DNA from: Octadecabacter sp. B2R22
GTDB taxonomy: Bacteria; Pseudomonadota; Alphaproteobacteria; Rhodobacterales; Rhodobacteraceae
Direction: 5' to 3'
DNA length: 64,000 bases
Assembly: GCF_018861045.1 (NCBI RefSeq)
Contig: NZ_JAHKQJ010000005.1
Coordinates: 310,001 to 374,000 of the forward strand
The translations under genes and the position numbers were made by a program. The notes beneath the pieces are model-generated. The model made no database searches, had not been told where the DNA came from, and saw nothing but the letters and a program-made list of their open reading frames with translations. Numbering within the stretch: the first letter of the stretch is position 1; every line of letters begins with the position of its first letter. Positions 7,571 through 17,090 of this stretch are shown here, one piece after another.

Positions 7571-9115
7571 ATGTATCAACATGAAAGCCAAGGTTTAGGA
7601 TTGTCGCCCTCAGTGGCGGGCACAACTTTGCAACATGACAACGGACAGCAGGCGCAAAATGACAGCGATCCGCTGATGGTTTTCGCTCAGGTTATGGCAG
7701 AACAGGACAGCGGTGCCTCTTCGTCAAAGGCAAAGTTTACGCCAATTCCGACGCCGCTCATGTCCCATGAGGCACAAAATGTTGCCGAAGACGAAGAGGG
7801 CAAGCCTGAAATGGCCAGCGTTCGGGAGACTGAACGCGATGAGAATTTGGACCAGACTCAAACAAAAACGGGCCGATCTGAACGGAATCCAGATGTTGAC
7901 CTTGTCGATAATGAGTCAGGTTATGAAAAGGTCCAGCCAATTCCGATGGAAGGGGCCATGCCCAGCGACGCGGTAAGACAGAAGTCGTTGGACGTATCTG
8001 ACGGGTTGCCTCGTGAAACGCTGGTAAAAACAATAGGCGAGGTGGGTTCGGTCCCGCTCAATCGTTCAGAGCAGCCTGTCCAACCTGAACCGTTAACCGG
8101 CACGCCGGCATCCCGGGCTGAAGGGCAAGGGGTGCCAAAAGAACAGCATGCCGAGAAACTTGAATGGCCAATCCTGTCTCCAAAAGCGGGAGCGATTGAA
8201 ATGAAGGTGGATCCGATAGTCGATCGCCCCTCTTCAGGATCTGCAGTTCCGGCGGACACAAAAGACGCGTTACTTGCGACCACCGAAAAGCCGACTGTCG
8301 GTATTTCTGATGGACCGAAGCTACTGCCTTTTGCCCGCGCTGAAACACGCTCTTTATCGCCAAGGTTGAATCCAGCCAGTTCGCAGGTGCCGAATCAAAT
8401 CAGGGCATCACCTGCATCAGAGAATGCGAACCACCCGAAAGAAGCACCTTCGCGACAAGTGCTCAACCAAGCAATCGACAACGGGTCAAAAGCGCATGCC
8501 AATAACGTATCAACAGTGAGACCTGCGAGGGAAGTCGCGCCCAGTATCGCGCCAAATGGAGCTTCAGCCCCTCAAGTTTTCAGTGCCTCAGCGCCGCTAT
8601 TTGAAATGGCTGGACCGCAATACGCTGGCCTGTTGGAGATCGGAGTAATCGAAAGTGGAATTCCGGTCGGCAGTACGGCGGCATTGGAAACGCACACCGC
8701 AAACACCGTAACGCCAAGCCGGGCCCGCGCGATACAGATTGCGGCGCAAATCGCGACTGTTGCCGCGCAATCAGGTGGGGGCACAACAGAGATTGCTCTC
8801 AATCCCGAGGAACTCGGCCGTGTCAAGATGACGCTTACAAGTACGGACGCGGGGCTTTCCGTTTCAGTTTTAGCAGAGCGCCCTGAAACTGCGGACCTGA
8901 TGCGGCGAAATATCAACGATCTGATTCGCGAGTTTCAGGATCTAGGCTACGAGTCTTTGGAGTTTTCATTCCAAGACCAGTCGCCGGGGTCCGATCGATC
9001 TGATCAGGATGATCAGGCTTACCCACCCAACAGTAGCGATTCACCACAGGCAGATCGCACCACCCTAGTTCACATTCAGCCCGCAACTTCTGGCGGGCTT
9101 GACCTCAAACTCTAA
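7571..9115 (+). CDS. fliK: Flagellar hook-length control protein FliK
   Basis: 514 residues from ATG 7571, which has GGAG before it. Residues 1-370 are low-complexity, polar and probably disordered. The C-terminal domain (about residues 395-480), with TTEIALNPEELGRVKMTL and LIREFQDLGYESLEFSF, is the conserved Flg_hook domain that switches export specificity once the hook is long enough. It overlaps nothing, and flgD starts 13 bases after its stop, so the two form an operon. Confidence 0.92.
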   Translation: MYQHESQGLGLSPSVAGTTLQHDNGQQAQNDSDPLMVFAQVMAEQDSGASSSKAKFTPIPTPLMSHEAQNVAEDEEGKPEMASVRETERDENLDQTQTKTGRSERNPDVDLVDNESGYEKVQPIPMEGAMPSDAVRQKSLDVSDGLPRETLVKTIGEVGSVPLNRSEQPVQPEPLTGTPASRAEGQGVPKEQHAEKLEWPILSPKAGAIEMKVDPIVDRPSSGSAVPADTKDALLATTEKPTVGISDGPKLLPFARAETRSLSPRLNPASSQVPNQIRASPASENANHPKEAPSRQVLNQAIDNGSKAHANNVSTVRPAREVAPSIAPNGASAPQVFSASAPLFEMAGPQYAGLLEIGVIESGIPVGSTAALETHTANTVTPSRARAIQIAAQIATVAAQSGGGTTEIALNPEELGRVKMTLTSTDAGLSVSVLAERPETADLMRRNINDLIREFQDLGYESLEFSFQDQSPGSDRSDQDDQAYPPNSSDSPQADRTTLVHIQPATSGGLDLKL

Positions 9116-9128
9116 TAGGACACCAACT

Positions 9129-9782
9129 ATGGAAATCAGCTCAGTCGCAACTTCGGCCTCTTTTGTGCCGACCACTGAAACGTCGGAAGCGGTCATTTCA
9201 TCTGACTTCGAGACATTCTTGAAAATGTTGACCGTTCAAATGGAAAATCAAGACCCTCTCAACCCAACGGATTCGGCGGAGTATGCCCAACAATTGGCGA
9301 CTTTCTCCGGAGTTGAACAGGCTGTGTTGACCAACGAACTTCTGACTTCGATGATGGTGCAGATGAATACGTCTGGTATGGCGCAGATGGCTGATTGGGT
9401 CGGCAATGAGGCCCGCGTCGCCGCACCCGCCCATTTTGACGGGAGCCCCATTACGATTGCACCAAATCCTGCCGCGGTTGCCGATACAGTTGAACTGGTC
9501 GTCTACGACGAATCTGGTGACGAAGTGCAGCGGACGGCGCTCCCGCTTTCGGCCGATCCCGTCGAATGGGCAGGGACGTCAACGGATGGCACGCCTTTTC
9601 CAACGGGCACTTACACCTTCAACGTTGAGAGTTTTTCCAATGGTGAAGTCATCTTGAATGAAACGGCAGACGTCTACGCTCGGGTGAATGAAGTACGCAG
9701 CGAGAATGGCGAGTCTGTATTGATCCTCGAAGGAGGTGTTGCTGTATTGGCGTCCGATGTCAGTGCATTGAGGGAGGGCTGA
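9129..9782 (+). CDS. flgD: Flagellar hook capping protein FlgD
   Basis: 217 residues from ATG 9129, 13 bases after fliK, with TAGGA upstream. The N-terminal signature FETFLKMLTVQMENQDPLNP (about residues 28-47) and QQLATFSGVEQAV define FlgD. The middle carries the FlgD immunoglobulin-like domain (ELVVYDESGDEVQ; GTYTFNVESFSNGE). FlgD forms the cap under which hook subunits polymerise. It ends immediately before the convergent ubiB stop. Confidence 0.95.
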   Translation: MEISSVATSASFVPTTETSEAVISSDFETFLKMLTVQMENQDPLNPTDSAEYAQQLATFSGVEQAVLTNELLTSMMVQMNTSGMAQMADWVGNEARVAAPAHFDGSPITIAPNPAAVADTVELVVYDESGDEVQRTALPLSADPVEWAGTSTDGTPFPTGTYTFNVESFSNGEVILNETADVYARVNEVRSENGESVLILEGGVAVLASDVSALREG

Positions 9783-11315
9783 TCAGTTCATGAAAGCGAT
9801 CAGGGCAGCCGCCGCTGAGGCCATTCCAGCCCCCAACAGAACCCAAGCAACAGCAGCATATGGCCGTTGACGGGGCGGGGCTGGGGGCTCTTCGCCAAGG
9901 CGTATCAAAGCGGCCTCTGCCAGCGCTGGAAGACGAGGCCCAAACCGCGCCAAAACCCGCGCGGTCTTGGTCAGGTCGTCTATCATCGCTCGTGGGCCAA
10001 TGCTGTCTTTGATGTAGTTTTCCACGACCGGCTTCGCCGCATCCCAGATGTTCATTTGCGGATCGAACGTTCGCGCAACACCTTCGACGACAACCATAGT
10101 GCGTTGAAGAAGGATCAGTTCGGTTCTGGTTTCCATGCCAAACCGTTCCGTTACCTCGAACAAATAGGACAGCAATCGCGCCATAGAAATCTGTTCGGCG
10201 TTCATACCGAAAATGGGTTCGCCAACAGCGCGCAATGCCCGTGCGAATTCATTCACATCACGATCCGCTGGAACGTAACCCGCCTCAAAATGCACCTCGG
10301 CGACGCGGTTATAGTCGCGGCGGATAAAGCCAAACAAGATCTCGGCATAGACACGGCGGGTGTACTCGTCCAAGTGGCCCATGATCCCGAAATCATAGGC
10401 TATGATGTCACCGTTGGCGGCGATCTTTAGATTCCCGTGATGCATGTCCGCATGAAAAAACCCATCCCGTAAAGCATGGTTCAAGAACAGTTGAAGTACA
10501 CGTTGGGACAGTTCTGTGAGGTCATGACCCGCCGCTGCAATATCGTCCACGTCGGCGGCGTTGATCCCCTCCGCCCAATCCAGGGTCATCACGCGCCGCG
10601 CTGACAGCCCCCACCGGATACCGGGCAAGGCAAATCCTGCGTCGTTTTCCGTGTTTGCCGCAAATTCAGATGCTGACGCACTTTCCAGACGGAGATCGAG
10701 CTCGCTCACAACGACGCCTTCGAAATGTTCGATCACATCAAGAGGGCGCAATCGACGCGACGACGGCGAAAACGTGTCGACTACGGACGCGATGAGGTAA
10801 AACGCATCAATGTCGCGCTGGAATGCCTTTTCAATCCCGGGCCGAAGCACCTTTACGGCAACTGGTTCACCGCTCTCGCGAATTCGCGCTTTGTGGACCT
10901 GCGCGATCGAGGCGGCGGCAACAGCTTCTGAGAATTCGTCAAACACTTCATCCACACGAATGCCGAGTTCTTTCTCGACCTCGGCTTTAGCGACCTCAAC
11001 CGGAAAGGGGGGCAATTTGTCTTGCAAGACGCGGAGCTGCACGGCGAGTTCCGTGCCTACAACATCTGGTCGAGTCGAAAGAATTTGCCCAAATTTGATG
11101 TAGGCTGGCCCGAGCGCCTGCAACGCCCGTGTCACGGGCGGCAATCCAGTATCACCTTTCAACCCGAGCCACTGAAACGGCCAGACGAGGGTTCGAATGG
11201 CAACACGCGTGATCTTTGGCGCATCAGCGGCATCCATAATCACCTTCATCGCACCGGTTCGTTCTAGCGTTGCGCCAGTGCGGATCAATCGCAAAATATT
11301 GTGTGGGCCGCGCAT
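9783..11315 (-). CDS. ubiB: Ubiquinone biosynthesis protein UbiB (ABC1/ADCK kinase-like)
   Basis: 510 residues from ATG 11315 (MRGPHNILRLIRTG), one base after the ubiE stop. It shows the atypical kinase features of the UbiB family: the KFGQ motif (YIKFGQILSTRPD), the Ala-rich loop AAASIAQVHKA, a Lys in VAVKVLRPG, HADMHHGNLKI and YDFGIMG. The C-terminus ends with a hydrophobic segment, probably a membrane anchor. UbiB is needed for ubiquinone synthesis; its exact reaction is still debated. Forms an operon with ubiE. Confidence 0.94.
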   Translation of the reverse strand: MRGPHNILRLIRTGATLERTGAMKVIMDAADAPKITRVAIRTLVWPFQWLGLKGDTGLPPVTRALQALGPAYIKFGQILSTRPDVVGTELAVQLRVLQDKLPPFPVEVAKAEVEKELGIRVDEVFDEFSEAVAAASIAQVHKARIRESGEPVAVKVLRPGIEKAFQRDIDAFYLIASVVDTFSPSSRRLRPLDVIEHFEGVVVSELDLRLESASASEFAANTENDAGFALPGIRWGLSARRVMTLDWAEGINAADVDDIAAAGHDLTELSQRVLQLFLNHALRDGFFHADMHHGNLKIAANGDIIAYDFGIMGHLDEYTRRVYAEILFGFIRRDYNRVAEVHFEAGYVPADRDVNEFARALRAVGEPIFGMNAEQISMARLLSYLFEVTERFGMETRTELILLQRTMVVVEGVARTFDPQMNIWDAAKPVVENYIKDSIGPRAMIDDLTKTARVLARFGPRLPALAEAALIRLGEEPPAPPRQRPYAAVAWVLLGAGMASAAAALIAFMN

Positions 11316-11316
11316 A

Positions 11317-12063
11317 TTAGAGCTTCCAACCAGAATGTAAGCAGGCGATCCCAAGGCTAAGGTTGCGATACTTTGCGTTGTCGAAGCCTGCGGTCTTTAC
11401 CATCTCAAGAAAGGTATCTTGATCCGGGAACTTGCGGATCGATTCCACGAGATACTGATAGCTGTCCCGGTCGCCGGTAATGACCTGACCCATCACCGGA
11501 ATGGCGTTGAACGAATACACATCGTACATCTTTTGCAGGATGTCGTTGGGGATCTTGTTAAACTCCAGAACCATCAATCGGCCCCCTGGTTTCAACACAC
11601 GATAGGCTTCGTTCAGGGCTTCTTGCGGGCGTGTGACGTTTCGAATGCCAAAACTTATCGTGTAAACATCAAAGGTATTGTCCTGAAACGGGAGCGCCAT
11701 GGCATCGCCGACGATCCAGTCTAAAGAGTCTTCTTGTCGCGCCGCTTCCGCACGTTTGCGTCCTTCAACCAGCATTGGCTCGGTAAGGTCCAAAACCGTT
11801 GCATGGGCATTACCCGCCCGTTTTAGAAACCGGAAAGAGATGTCGCCAGTGCCACCAGCAACATCAAGCAACTTTTGCCCAGCGCGCGGAGCCAACCAAT
11901 CCATCATCGCATCTTTCCAAACGCGGTGGATGCCAAGGCTCATGGCGTCATTCATGACGTCGTATTTACTAGCCACACTTGAAAAAACGCCCTGAACAAG
12001 GCCCGCCTTGTCCCCTTCGGGCACTGTTTCAAAACCGAAATGGGTTGTCTGATCGTCAGTCAT
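11317..12063 (-). CDS. ubiE: Ubiquinone/menaquinone methyltransferase UbiE
   Basis: 248-residue class I SAM methyltransferase. The SAM-binding motif [15 protein letters not shown] (about residues 65-79), then [20 protein letters not shown] and [14 protein letters not shown], are UbiE hallmarks. It C-methylates the benzoquinone ring of the ubiquinone precursor. I start it at ATG 12063, after which [20 protein letters not shown] reads as the typical N-terminus. It diverges from mutM across about 98 bases and is followed directly by ubiB. Confidence 0.96.
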   Translation of the reverse strand: MTDDQTTHFGFETVPEGDKAGLVQGVFSSVASKYDVMNDAMSLGIHRVWKDAMMDWLAPRAGQKLLDVAGGTGDISFRFLKRAGNAHATVLDLTEPMLVEGRKRAEAARQEDSLDWIVGDAMALPFQDNTFDVYTISFGIRNVTRPQEALNEAYRVLKPGGRLMVLEFNKIPNDILQKMYDVYSFNAIPVMGQVITGDRDSYQYLVESIRKFPDQDTFLEMVKTAGFDNAKYRNLSLGIACLHSGWKL

Positions 12064-12161
12064 TGCAGGCCACCTTGCGTTGCGTATCTCGCAGATATAG
12101 CGTCCATCCCTCAGATACAAATGGCCAAATTATCGCGGCCAATTCATTGCTGGATGTGCAG

Positions 12162-13013
12162 ATGCCCGAATTACCCGAAGTCGAAACCGTCCGCCGGGGG
12201 CTCGCCCCTTCAATGGAAGGGCACGTCATCACCCGTGCGGACGTTAATCGCCCAGATCTGCGCTGGCCTTTTCCTGATAGTATGGCGGCGCGGCTTTCGG
12301 GCGCCAAAGTCACGGGGCTGCGCCGTCGGTCCAAATACATTCTTGCGGACTTGGACACGGGCGAAACGCTGATTATTCACCTTGGCATGTCAGGCAGGAT
12401 GACGGTTTCTGGTGACCCGTTGGGGCAATTCCATCATGATCATCCGGCACCGGAAAAACATGACCACGTGGTGTTTCATATGGCCAATGGCGCGCGGGTG
12501 ACGTTCAACGACGCGCGGCGGTTCGGGGCTATGGACCTGGCGGAAACGGCACAGCTCGAAGAACATTGGTTGATCAAGCCCATCGGCCCGGAACCGCTCG
12601 GGAATGATTTCAACGAATCCTATCTGATCGCAGCGCTTTCAACGCGCAACACGCCCATAAAAACGGCGCTTCTTGACCAGCACGTTGTTGCGGGGCTTGG
12701 CAATATTTACGTCTGCGAAGTCCTGTTTCGAGCAGGGATTAACCCCAAACGCAAAGCCCGCGATCTGTCAGATAAGCGAGTCGCGTCTCTTGTTCCAATT
12801 ATCCGTGACGTGCTTGCAGAGGCCATAAACGCAGGGGGATCATCCCTTAAGGATTACCGCCAAGCGGACGGTGAACTCGGCTATTTTCAGCATGGTTTTC
12901 AAGCGTATGACCGTGAGGGACATCCATGCCAAACTTACGGATGTACCGGCAAAATTTCTCGCATCACTCAATCAGGGCGTTCAACATTCTACTGCCCGAA
13001 ATGCCAAAGATAG
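12162..13013 (+). CDS. mutM: Formamidopyrimidine-DNA glycosylase MutM (Fpg)
   Basis: 283 residues beginning [14 protein letters not shown], with the catalytic N-terminal Pro and Glu right after Met. It carries GMSGRM, the helix-two-turn-helix segment with [20 protein letters not shown], and a C-terminal zinc finger of type CxxxxC...CxxC (CQTYGC; CPKC). It excises 8-oxoguanine and formamidopyrimidines. The start is fixed because the second residue must be the Pro nucleophile. It diverges from ubiE and precedes an enoyl-CoA hydratase gene. Confidence 0.97.
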   Translation: MPELPEVETVRRGLAPSMEGHVITRADVNRPDLRWPFPDSMAARLSGAKVTGLRRRSKYILADLDTGETLIIHLGMSGRMTVSGDPLGQFHHDHPAPEKHDHVVFHMANGARVTFNDARRFGAMDLAETAQLEEHWLIKPIGPEPLGNDFNESYLIAALSTRNTPIKTALLDQHVVAGLGNIYVCEVLFRAGINPKRKARDLSDKRVASLVPIIRDVLAEAINAGGSSLKDYRQADGELGYFQHGFQAYDREGHPCQTYGCTGKISRITQSGRSTFYCPKCQR

Positions 13014-13076
13014 CTTGAATGCGCCGCAGGCTTTGGTAACCCTGAACATTCACGACAGCAGCCGGAGCGCTCTCAA

Positions 13077-13853
13077 ATGGCCTATGAAACTATCATTGTC
13101 GACATTAACGATGGCATCTCACTTATCACGCTAAACCGCCCCGATGCGCTAAATGCGCTGAATTCTCAGCTGTTGGGCGAACTTGCGGATGCTTTGGAGG
13201 CTGCTGACAAATCGGACAAAGTCCGCTGTATCGTGATTACTGGATCCGACAAGGCGTTTGCCGCTGGCGCTGACATCAAGGAAATGGCCGAAAAGTCATT
13301 TGTGGACATGTATGTCGAGAACTTCTTTGGCGACGAAGCCGACCGATTCTTGAAAGTTCGTAAACCGATCATTGCTGCCGTTGCGGGATATGCGCTGGGC
13401 GGTGGCTGTGAACTTGCCATGATGTGCGATTTCATTATCGCCGCGGAAACAGCCAAGTTCGGCCAGCCAGAAATCAACCTTGGTGTTATTGCTGGCATCG
13501 GCGGAACCCAACGACTGACACGCTTTGTCGGGAAATCGAAATCGATGGACATGCATTTGACGGGTCGGTTCATGACCGCCGAAGAAGCCGAGTCATCTGG
13601 CCTTGTCAGCCGAGTTGTACCGGCCAAAAAACTCAAAGAAGAAGCGATGGCCGCTGCCGGAAAGATCGCTGAGAAATCGCTCCTCGCGACCATGGCCGTG
13701 AAAGACACCGTGAACCGCGCGTATGAAACGACGCTCGCTGAAGGCATCAACTATGAACGTCGCATGTTCCAGTCCTTGTTCGCCACAGAAGACCAATCCG
13801 AGGGTATGGCGTCTTATGTCGAGAAACGCGAACCGCAGTTCCGCGACAAATGA
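13077..13853 (+). CDS. Enoyl-CoA hydratase
   Basis: 258-residue crotonase-family protein. The oxyanion-hole motifs [11 protein letters not shown] (about residues 59-69) and [14 protein letters not shown] (about 101-114) are intact, and both catalytic glutamates are present in GGGCELAM and [10 protein letters not shown]. It should hydrate trans-2-enoyl-CoA in fatty acid oxidation. CGGAG lies about nine bases before the ATG. It follows mutM on the same strand and meets the SHMT-like gene tail to tail with one base between. Confidence 0.92.
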   Translation: MAYETIIVDINDGISLITLNRPDALNALNSQLLGELADALEAADKSDKVRCIVITGSDKAFAAGADIKEMAEKSFVDMYVENFFGDEADRFLKVRKPIIAAVAGYALGGGCELAMMCDFIIAAETAKFGQPEINLGVIAGIGGTQRLTRFVGKSKSMDMHLTGRFMTAEEAESSGLVSRVVPAKKLKEEAMAAAGKIAEKSLLATMAVKDTVNRAYETTLAEGINYERRMFQSLFATEDQSEGMASYVEKREPQFRDK

Positions 13854-13854
13854 T

Positions 13855-15168
13855 CTAGTTAATGTAGTGCAGCTCATCGAAGGTCTGACGCCAGTCGCGA
13901 ACTCGGGTCGCCATGGCTGAAGGGTCATTGCTGCCCAGTGCCTCGGAAATCAGATCGGCCATTTGGTCAACGTGCTGCATGTCGATACCCCATCGTACCA
14001 ACTCCGGCGTGCCAATCCGAAGCCCGTTCATATCCCCATCAACGGGATCAATCGGCAGCCCGATCCCGCAGGCCAAGAATCCCGCCTTTCGCAATTGTTT
14101 GGACGCGGTCTGGCCACCACCATAGGCTGCCGCTCGAACGGCGAACTGATGGCTCGATGTGGCACCTTGTGCTGTTTCAAACACCGGAACGCCGCGCGCC
14201 GTCAGCCCAGCCGCCAGCCCTTGGGCGACCTCGATCATCTTGGCCGCGTAGGCCTGCCCATGGTCGCGCCAGTCCAGCATCGTCACTGCCAAAGATGCCG
14301 ACTTTGCTGCGTCAAAATTGGCGGTCATCCCCGGAAAGGCGATCGCATCAAACCGTTCTGCCATTTCTGCATCATTGGTGACGATCAACCCGCTCGCTGG
14401 ACCGCCGAGGCTTTTGTAGGTGGACATCGTCATAAAATGCGCACCCTCTGCCAGTGGATCCCGCCAAGCTTTTCCGGCAATGATCCCGCACTGGTGGGCG
14501 GCGTCAAACATCACCTTCGCACCCACGGCATCCGCCACAGCGCGAATCTCTGCAACGGGGTGTTCAAACAAGTTCAAACTTGATCCGACCGTGATCAGTT
14601 TCGGGCGTTCCCGTTCCGCTAAAGCCAACAGGGCCTCAGCGTCGATAGTATAGCCATCCGCCAGCGCAGGAGCCTCAACAATCCGCAGGCCATACAGACC
14701 CGCACATCCGGCCAGATGGTGCGTGACGTGTCCGCCAATCGAGGCGGGCGGAGCAATGATTGTATCACCCGCTTTGCAAGTCGCCATGAAACCGTAAAGG
14801 TTTGCAATCGCGCCAGATGGGACACGGATTTCGGCAAAATCGGCGTCAAAGACCTCAGCACATAACGCGGCTGCAAGGACTTCGATTTCTTCGATCGCCT
14901 CCAGCCCCATTTCATACTTGTCGCCTGGGTAGCCAAGTGACGGCCGCGACCCAATGCCAGACGCTAGCATCGCCTCAGCGCGTGGGTTCATGACGTTGGT
15001 CGCTGGATTCAAGTTGAAACAGTCGCTTTCATGGATGTCGCGGTTCTCGACGGCCGAAGCCTCCAATCTTGCCATTATGTCCTTCGATGACCAGCTCGCA
15101 TATCGTGCAATATCCTGCACCCGTGTTTCGCAGCCCTCAGGCACCCAGTTTCGTTTCGCTATACGCAT
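13855..15168 (-). CDS. Serine hydroxymethyltransferase-like PLP enzyme
   Basis: 437 residues from ATG 15168, which has GGAG seven bases upstream; a GTG lies one codon earlier. The fold-type I pattern of SHMT is clear: NPATNVMNPRAEAMLASGIG, GYPGDKYEMG, FDAAHQCGIIAG and the PLP-lysine segment MSTYKSLGGPASG. That segment differs from the canonical SHMT version (TTHKTLRGPRGG), so I think this is a paralogue acting on another beta-hydroxy amino acid, for example as an aldolase or 2-methylserine-type enzyme. The substrate is unknown. Divergent from a LysR regulator. Confidence 0.75.
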   Translation of the reverse strand: MRIAKRNWVPEGCETRVQDIARYASWSSKDIMARLEASAVENRDIHESDCFNLNPATNVMNPRAEAMLASGIGSRPSLGYPGDKYEMGLEAIEEIEVLAAALCAEVFDADFAEIRVPSGAIANLYGFMATCKAGDTIIAPPASIGGHVTHHLAGCAGLYGLRIVEAPALADGYTIDAEALLALAERERPKLITVGSSLNLFEHPVAEIRAVADAVGAKVMFDAAHQCGIIAGKAWRDPLAEGAHFMTMSTYKSLGGPASGLIVTNDAEMAERFDAIAFPGMTANFDAAKSASLAVTMLDWRDHGQAYAAKMIEVAQGLAAGLTARGVPVFETAQGATSSHQFAVRAAAYGGGQTASKQLRKAGFLACGIGLPIDPVDGDMNGLRIGTPELVRWGIDMQHVDQMADLISEALGSNDPSAMATRVRDWRQTFDELHYIN

Positions 15169-15268
15169 CACTGTTCTCCAAATCTCTCACCGGGATCATG
15201 GGGCCACTTTCCAAGTTGCGCAAAGCAGATTACCACGAAGTTGAGTTTAGAAAACCTAAGGCTAGTTA

Positions 15269-16144
15269 ATGGCAGTCTCACCGCCTCGCCCCAAGGGCCC
15301 ACCCTTGAATAGCCTGCGCGCATTCGAGGCAGCGGCACGTCTTTGCAGCTTCTCCGCCGCGGCCGATGAACTTGGCGTCACTGCGGGCGCAATTTCGCAG
15401 CATATTCGAACGCTCGAAAATTGGACGGAGACACCTTTGTTTGAGCGACGCGCTCAAGGTGTGGTTCTGACGTCCGAGGGCCGTCGTTTGCTGCCGGACT
15501 TTACACAGGCCTTCGATGCCATGGGCCAAGCGGTACGTGGGTTGCGTGGTTTGTCAAAGGATCGGACAGTTTCTATCGCGGCGCTGCCAAGTGTGGCGCA
15601 GCTTTGGTTGCAACCGCGCTTGGGCCTGCTTCGCGCTGCGTTGCCGGGTGTTAGCGTTTCAGTCGCGGCACTCGAAACCCCTCCGAACCTAGACCGAGAA
15701 CTGTTTGACCTGACATTCTACATGCGTGACCCAGCCGATTGCACAAATGGCATTACACTTGCTCGGGATACGCTCGCCCCGGTTTGCAGTCCCACCCTTG
15801 CCGCGCGCCTGTCCCAGCCAAGAGACCTCGAAGATGAAACGCTTTTGCATGATGAAGTCTGGGCGGCGGACTGGAGCGTTTGGGCGAACGCCACGGGAAC
15901 GCCACTCTCTCGTTTGGATGCAGGTCCGCGGTTCTCTCTTTATGCGATGGCGGTCGCAGAGGCTAAGGAAGGAGCGGGTGTGTTGATTGGCCATTCCGCG
16001 TTGATCACCGCAGCTTTGGACAGCGGTGAGTTGGTCCAGCCGTTCGGTCAATCCGTCGCTAGCCCCTTTTGCCTTGTGGCAGAGGTTGCAGATGGACCTG
16101 AAGCTGACGCCATTCGGGCTGCTCTCGGAAGTCTCACCGTCTGA
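15269..16144 (+). CDS. LysR family transcriptional regulator (GcvA-like)
   Basis: 291 residues. The N-terminal winged helix spans about residues 14-70 (PPLNSLRAFEAAARLCSFSA, AADELGVTAGAISQHIRTLE, FERRAQGVVLTSEGRRL), followed by a LysR effector-binding domain. The N-terminal sequence resembles GcvA-type regulators. It diverges from the SHMT-like gene across about 100 bases, the usual arrangement for a LysR protein controlling its neighbour; the inducer would then be an amino acid, by inference only. Confidence 0.88.
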   Translation: MAVSPPRPKGPPLNSLRAFEAAARLCSFSAAADELGVTAGAISQHIRTLENWTETPLFERRAQGVVLTSEGRRLLPDFTQAFDAMGQAVRGLRGLSKDRTVSIAALPSVAQLWLQPRLGLLRAALPGVSVSVAALETPPNLDRELFDLTFYMRDPADCTNGITLARDTLAPVCSPTLAARLSQPRDLEDETLLHDEVWAADWSVWANATGTPLSRLDAGPRFSLYAMAVAEAKEGAGVLIGHSALITAALDSGELVQPFGQSVASPFCLVAEVADGPEADAIRAALGSLTV

Positions 16145-16302
16145 TCAAGCAAATGGATGTTTGCAAAACGCCTCCAGTGCACCTATACGCGGCGCTGAAA
16201 TGCGCGTGATGCCCGCTTAGGCTCGAATCAATCTTGGTGAAAACCTGTGGGTTGCGTGCGTTAAAGATATTGAACAAACGAACCCGAAAGAGACTGATTA
16301 CA

Positions 16303-16566
16303 ATGGCAAATACTCCACAAGCTAAGAAGCGCGCACGTCAGAACGAAACCCGCTTTCAAGTCAACAAAGCACGTCGCTCCCGTATCCGCACTTTCTTGCG
16401 CCGCGCGGAAGAAGCAATCGAATCTGGCGACAAAGAAGCAGCTGCAGCCGCAGTTCGCGCTCTCCAGCCTGAATTGATGCGTGGCGTTACCAAAGGCGTT
16501 TTCCACAAGAACACAGCGGCTCGTAAGATGTCCCGCCTCGTGTCTCGCGTAAAATCAATCGGATAA
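16303..16566 (+). CDS. rpsT: 30S ribosomal protein S20
   Basis: 87 residues beginning [17 protein letters not shown], basic throughout, with the S20 signature [19 protein letters not shown] near the C-terminus. S20 binds 16S rRNA in the small subunit body. The ATG at 16303 is set by this conserved N-terminus. It is followed by an intrinsic terminator and then dnaA, an order I recall as common in Rhodobacterales. Confidence 0.98.
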   Translation: MANTPQAKKRARQNETRFQVNKARRSRIRTFLRRAEEAIESGDKEAAAAAVRALQPELMRGVTKGVFHKNTAARKMSRLVSRVKSIG

Positions 16567-16570
16567 TTTT

Positions 16571-16588
16571 AGAATCGTTACCGATTCT
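16571..16588. repeat. Short inverted repeat with two GANTC sites behind rpsT
   Basis: AGAATCG and CGATTCT form a perfect seven-base inverted repeat around TTAC, just after the rpsT stop. Both arms contain a GANTC sequence, the target of the CcrM methyltransferase in alphaproteobacteria. Confidence 0.6.
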
Positions 16589-16603
16589 TAGTTGACCTAA
16601 AGT

Positions 16604-16636
16604 AAGGCGATCCAGACGGGTCGCCTTTTCTTTTTT
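16604..16636 (+). terminator. Intrinsic terminator of rpsT
   Basis: AAGGCGA and TCGCCTT form a seven-bp stem around a ten-base loop, followed by TTCTTTTTT. It stands 38 bases after the rpsT stop on the same strand. Confidence 0.85.
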
Positions 16637-17090
16637 CAGTTACATTTTTGCCCGCCGGCAACTTACTTTTTGTTGAGATTCAACGGCTGGCCAGATTCGT
16701 TTCGCGGCTACGCCTGTCAAGACCATCAACACTGTTGAAATCACGATCTCTCGGAGGCTAGTTTCACTGAGCGATTCATTTCGTTCCTGGGGGAACGTGG
16801 GACACTCGGACAAGAACTTGCGCTAAGTTTGCATGAAGCAAACGGGCAGTTGGAACTTTGTGCGGCACGCTGGCGAATGCATATGGGTGGGAACCTAGCA
16901 GTCGCGAGCATGACCCATGTTATCTACGATGACAGCCGTCTTCGACGGTCAATGCCGTATGCTCAAAGGTACGTGCGGCCTGTGCCAGTTTGGTACGGTG
17001 TCAGCTCGTTAACCCAAGGAACGCGATAGTCCAAGAACAAGCGGTTTTAACCGCCATGTATAGTGCTGGTACGGGACAAACGGGGAAAAT
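16637..17090 (+). promoter_or_regulatory. dnaA upstream region with clustered GANTC sites
   Basis: About 454 bases with no convincing gene. Counting from the rpsT stop there are five GANTC sites, at 16572, 16583, 16677, 16694 and 16773, against less than one expected in 205 bases. GANTC is the CcrM methylation site, and in Caulobacter such a site lies in the dnaA promoter. I found no TTATCCACA DnaA box; the nearest is TTATCTACG near 16920. So this is a likely regulatory region for dnaA, not a demonstrated origin. Confidence 0.55.

Noticed and set aside
16829-17029. 66-codon open frame upstream of dnaA
   Set aside because: No ribosome site, no recognisable motif and unusual composition; it lies in a region better explained as regulatory.
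16637-17090. Replication origin oriC
   Set aside because: No DnaA boxes and no AT-rich unwinding stretch were found; only a single loose match near 16920.
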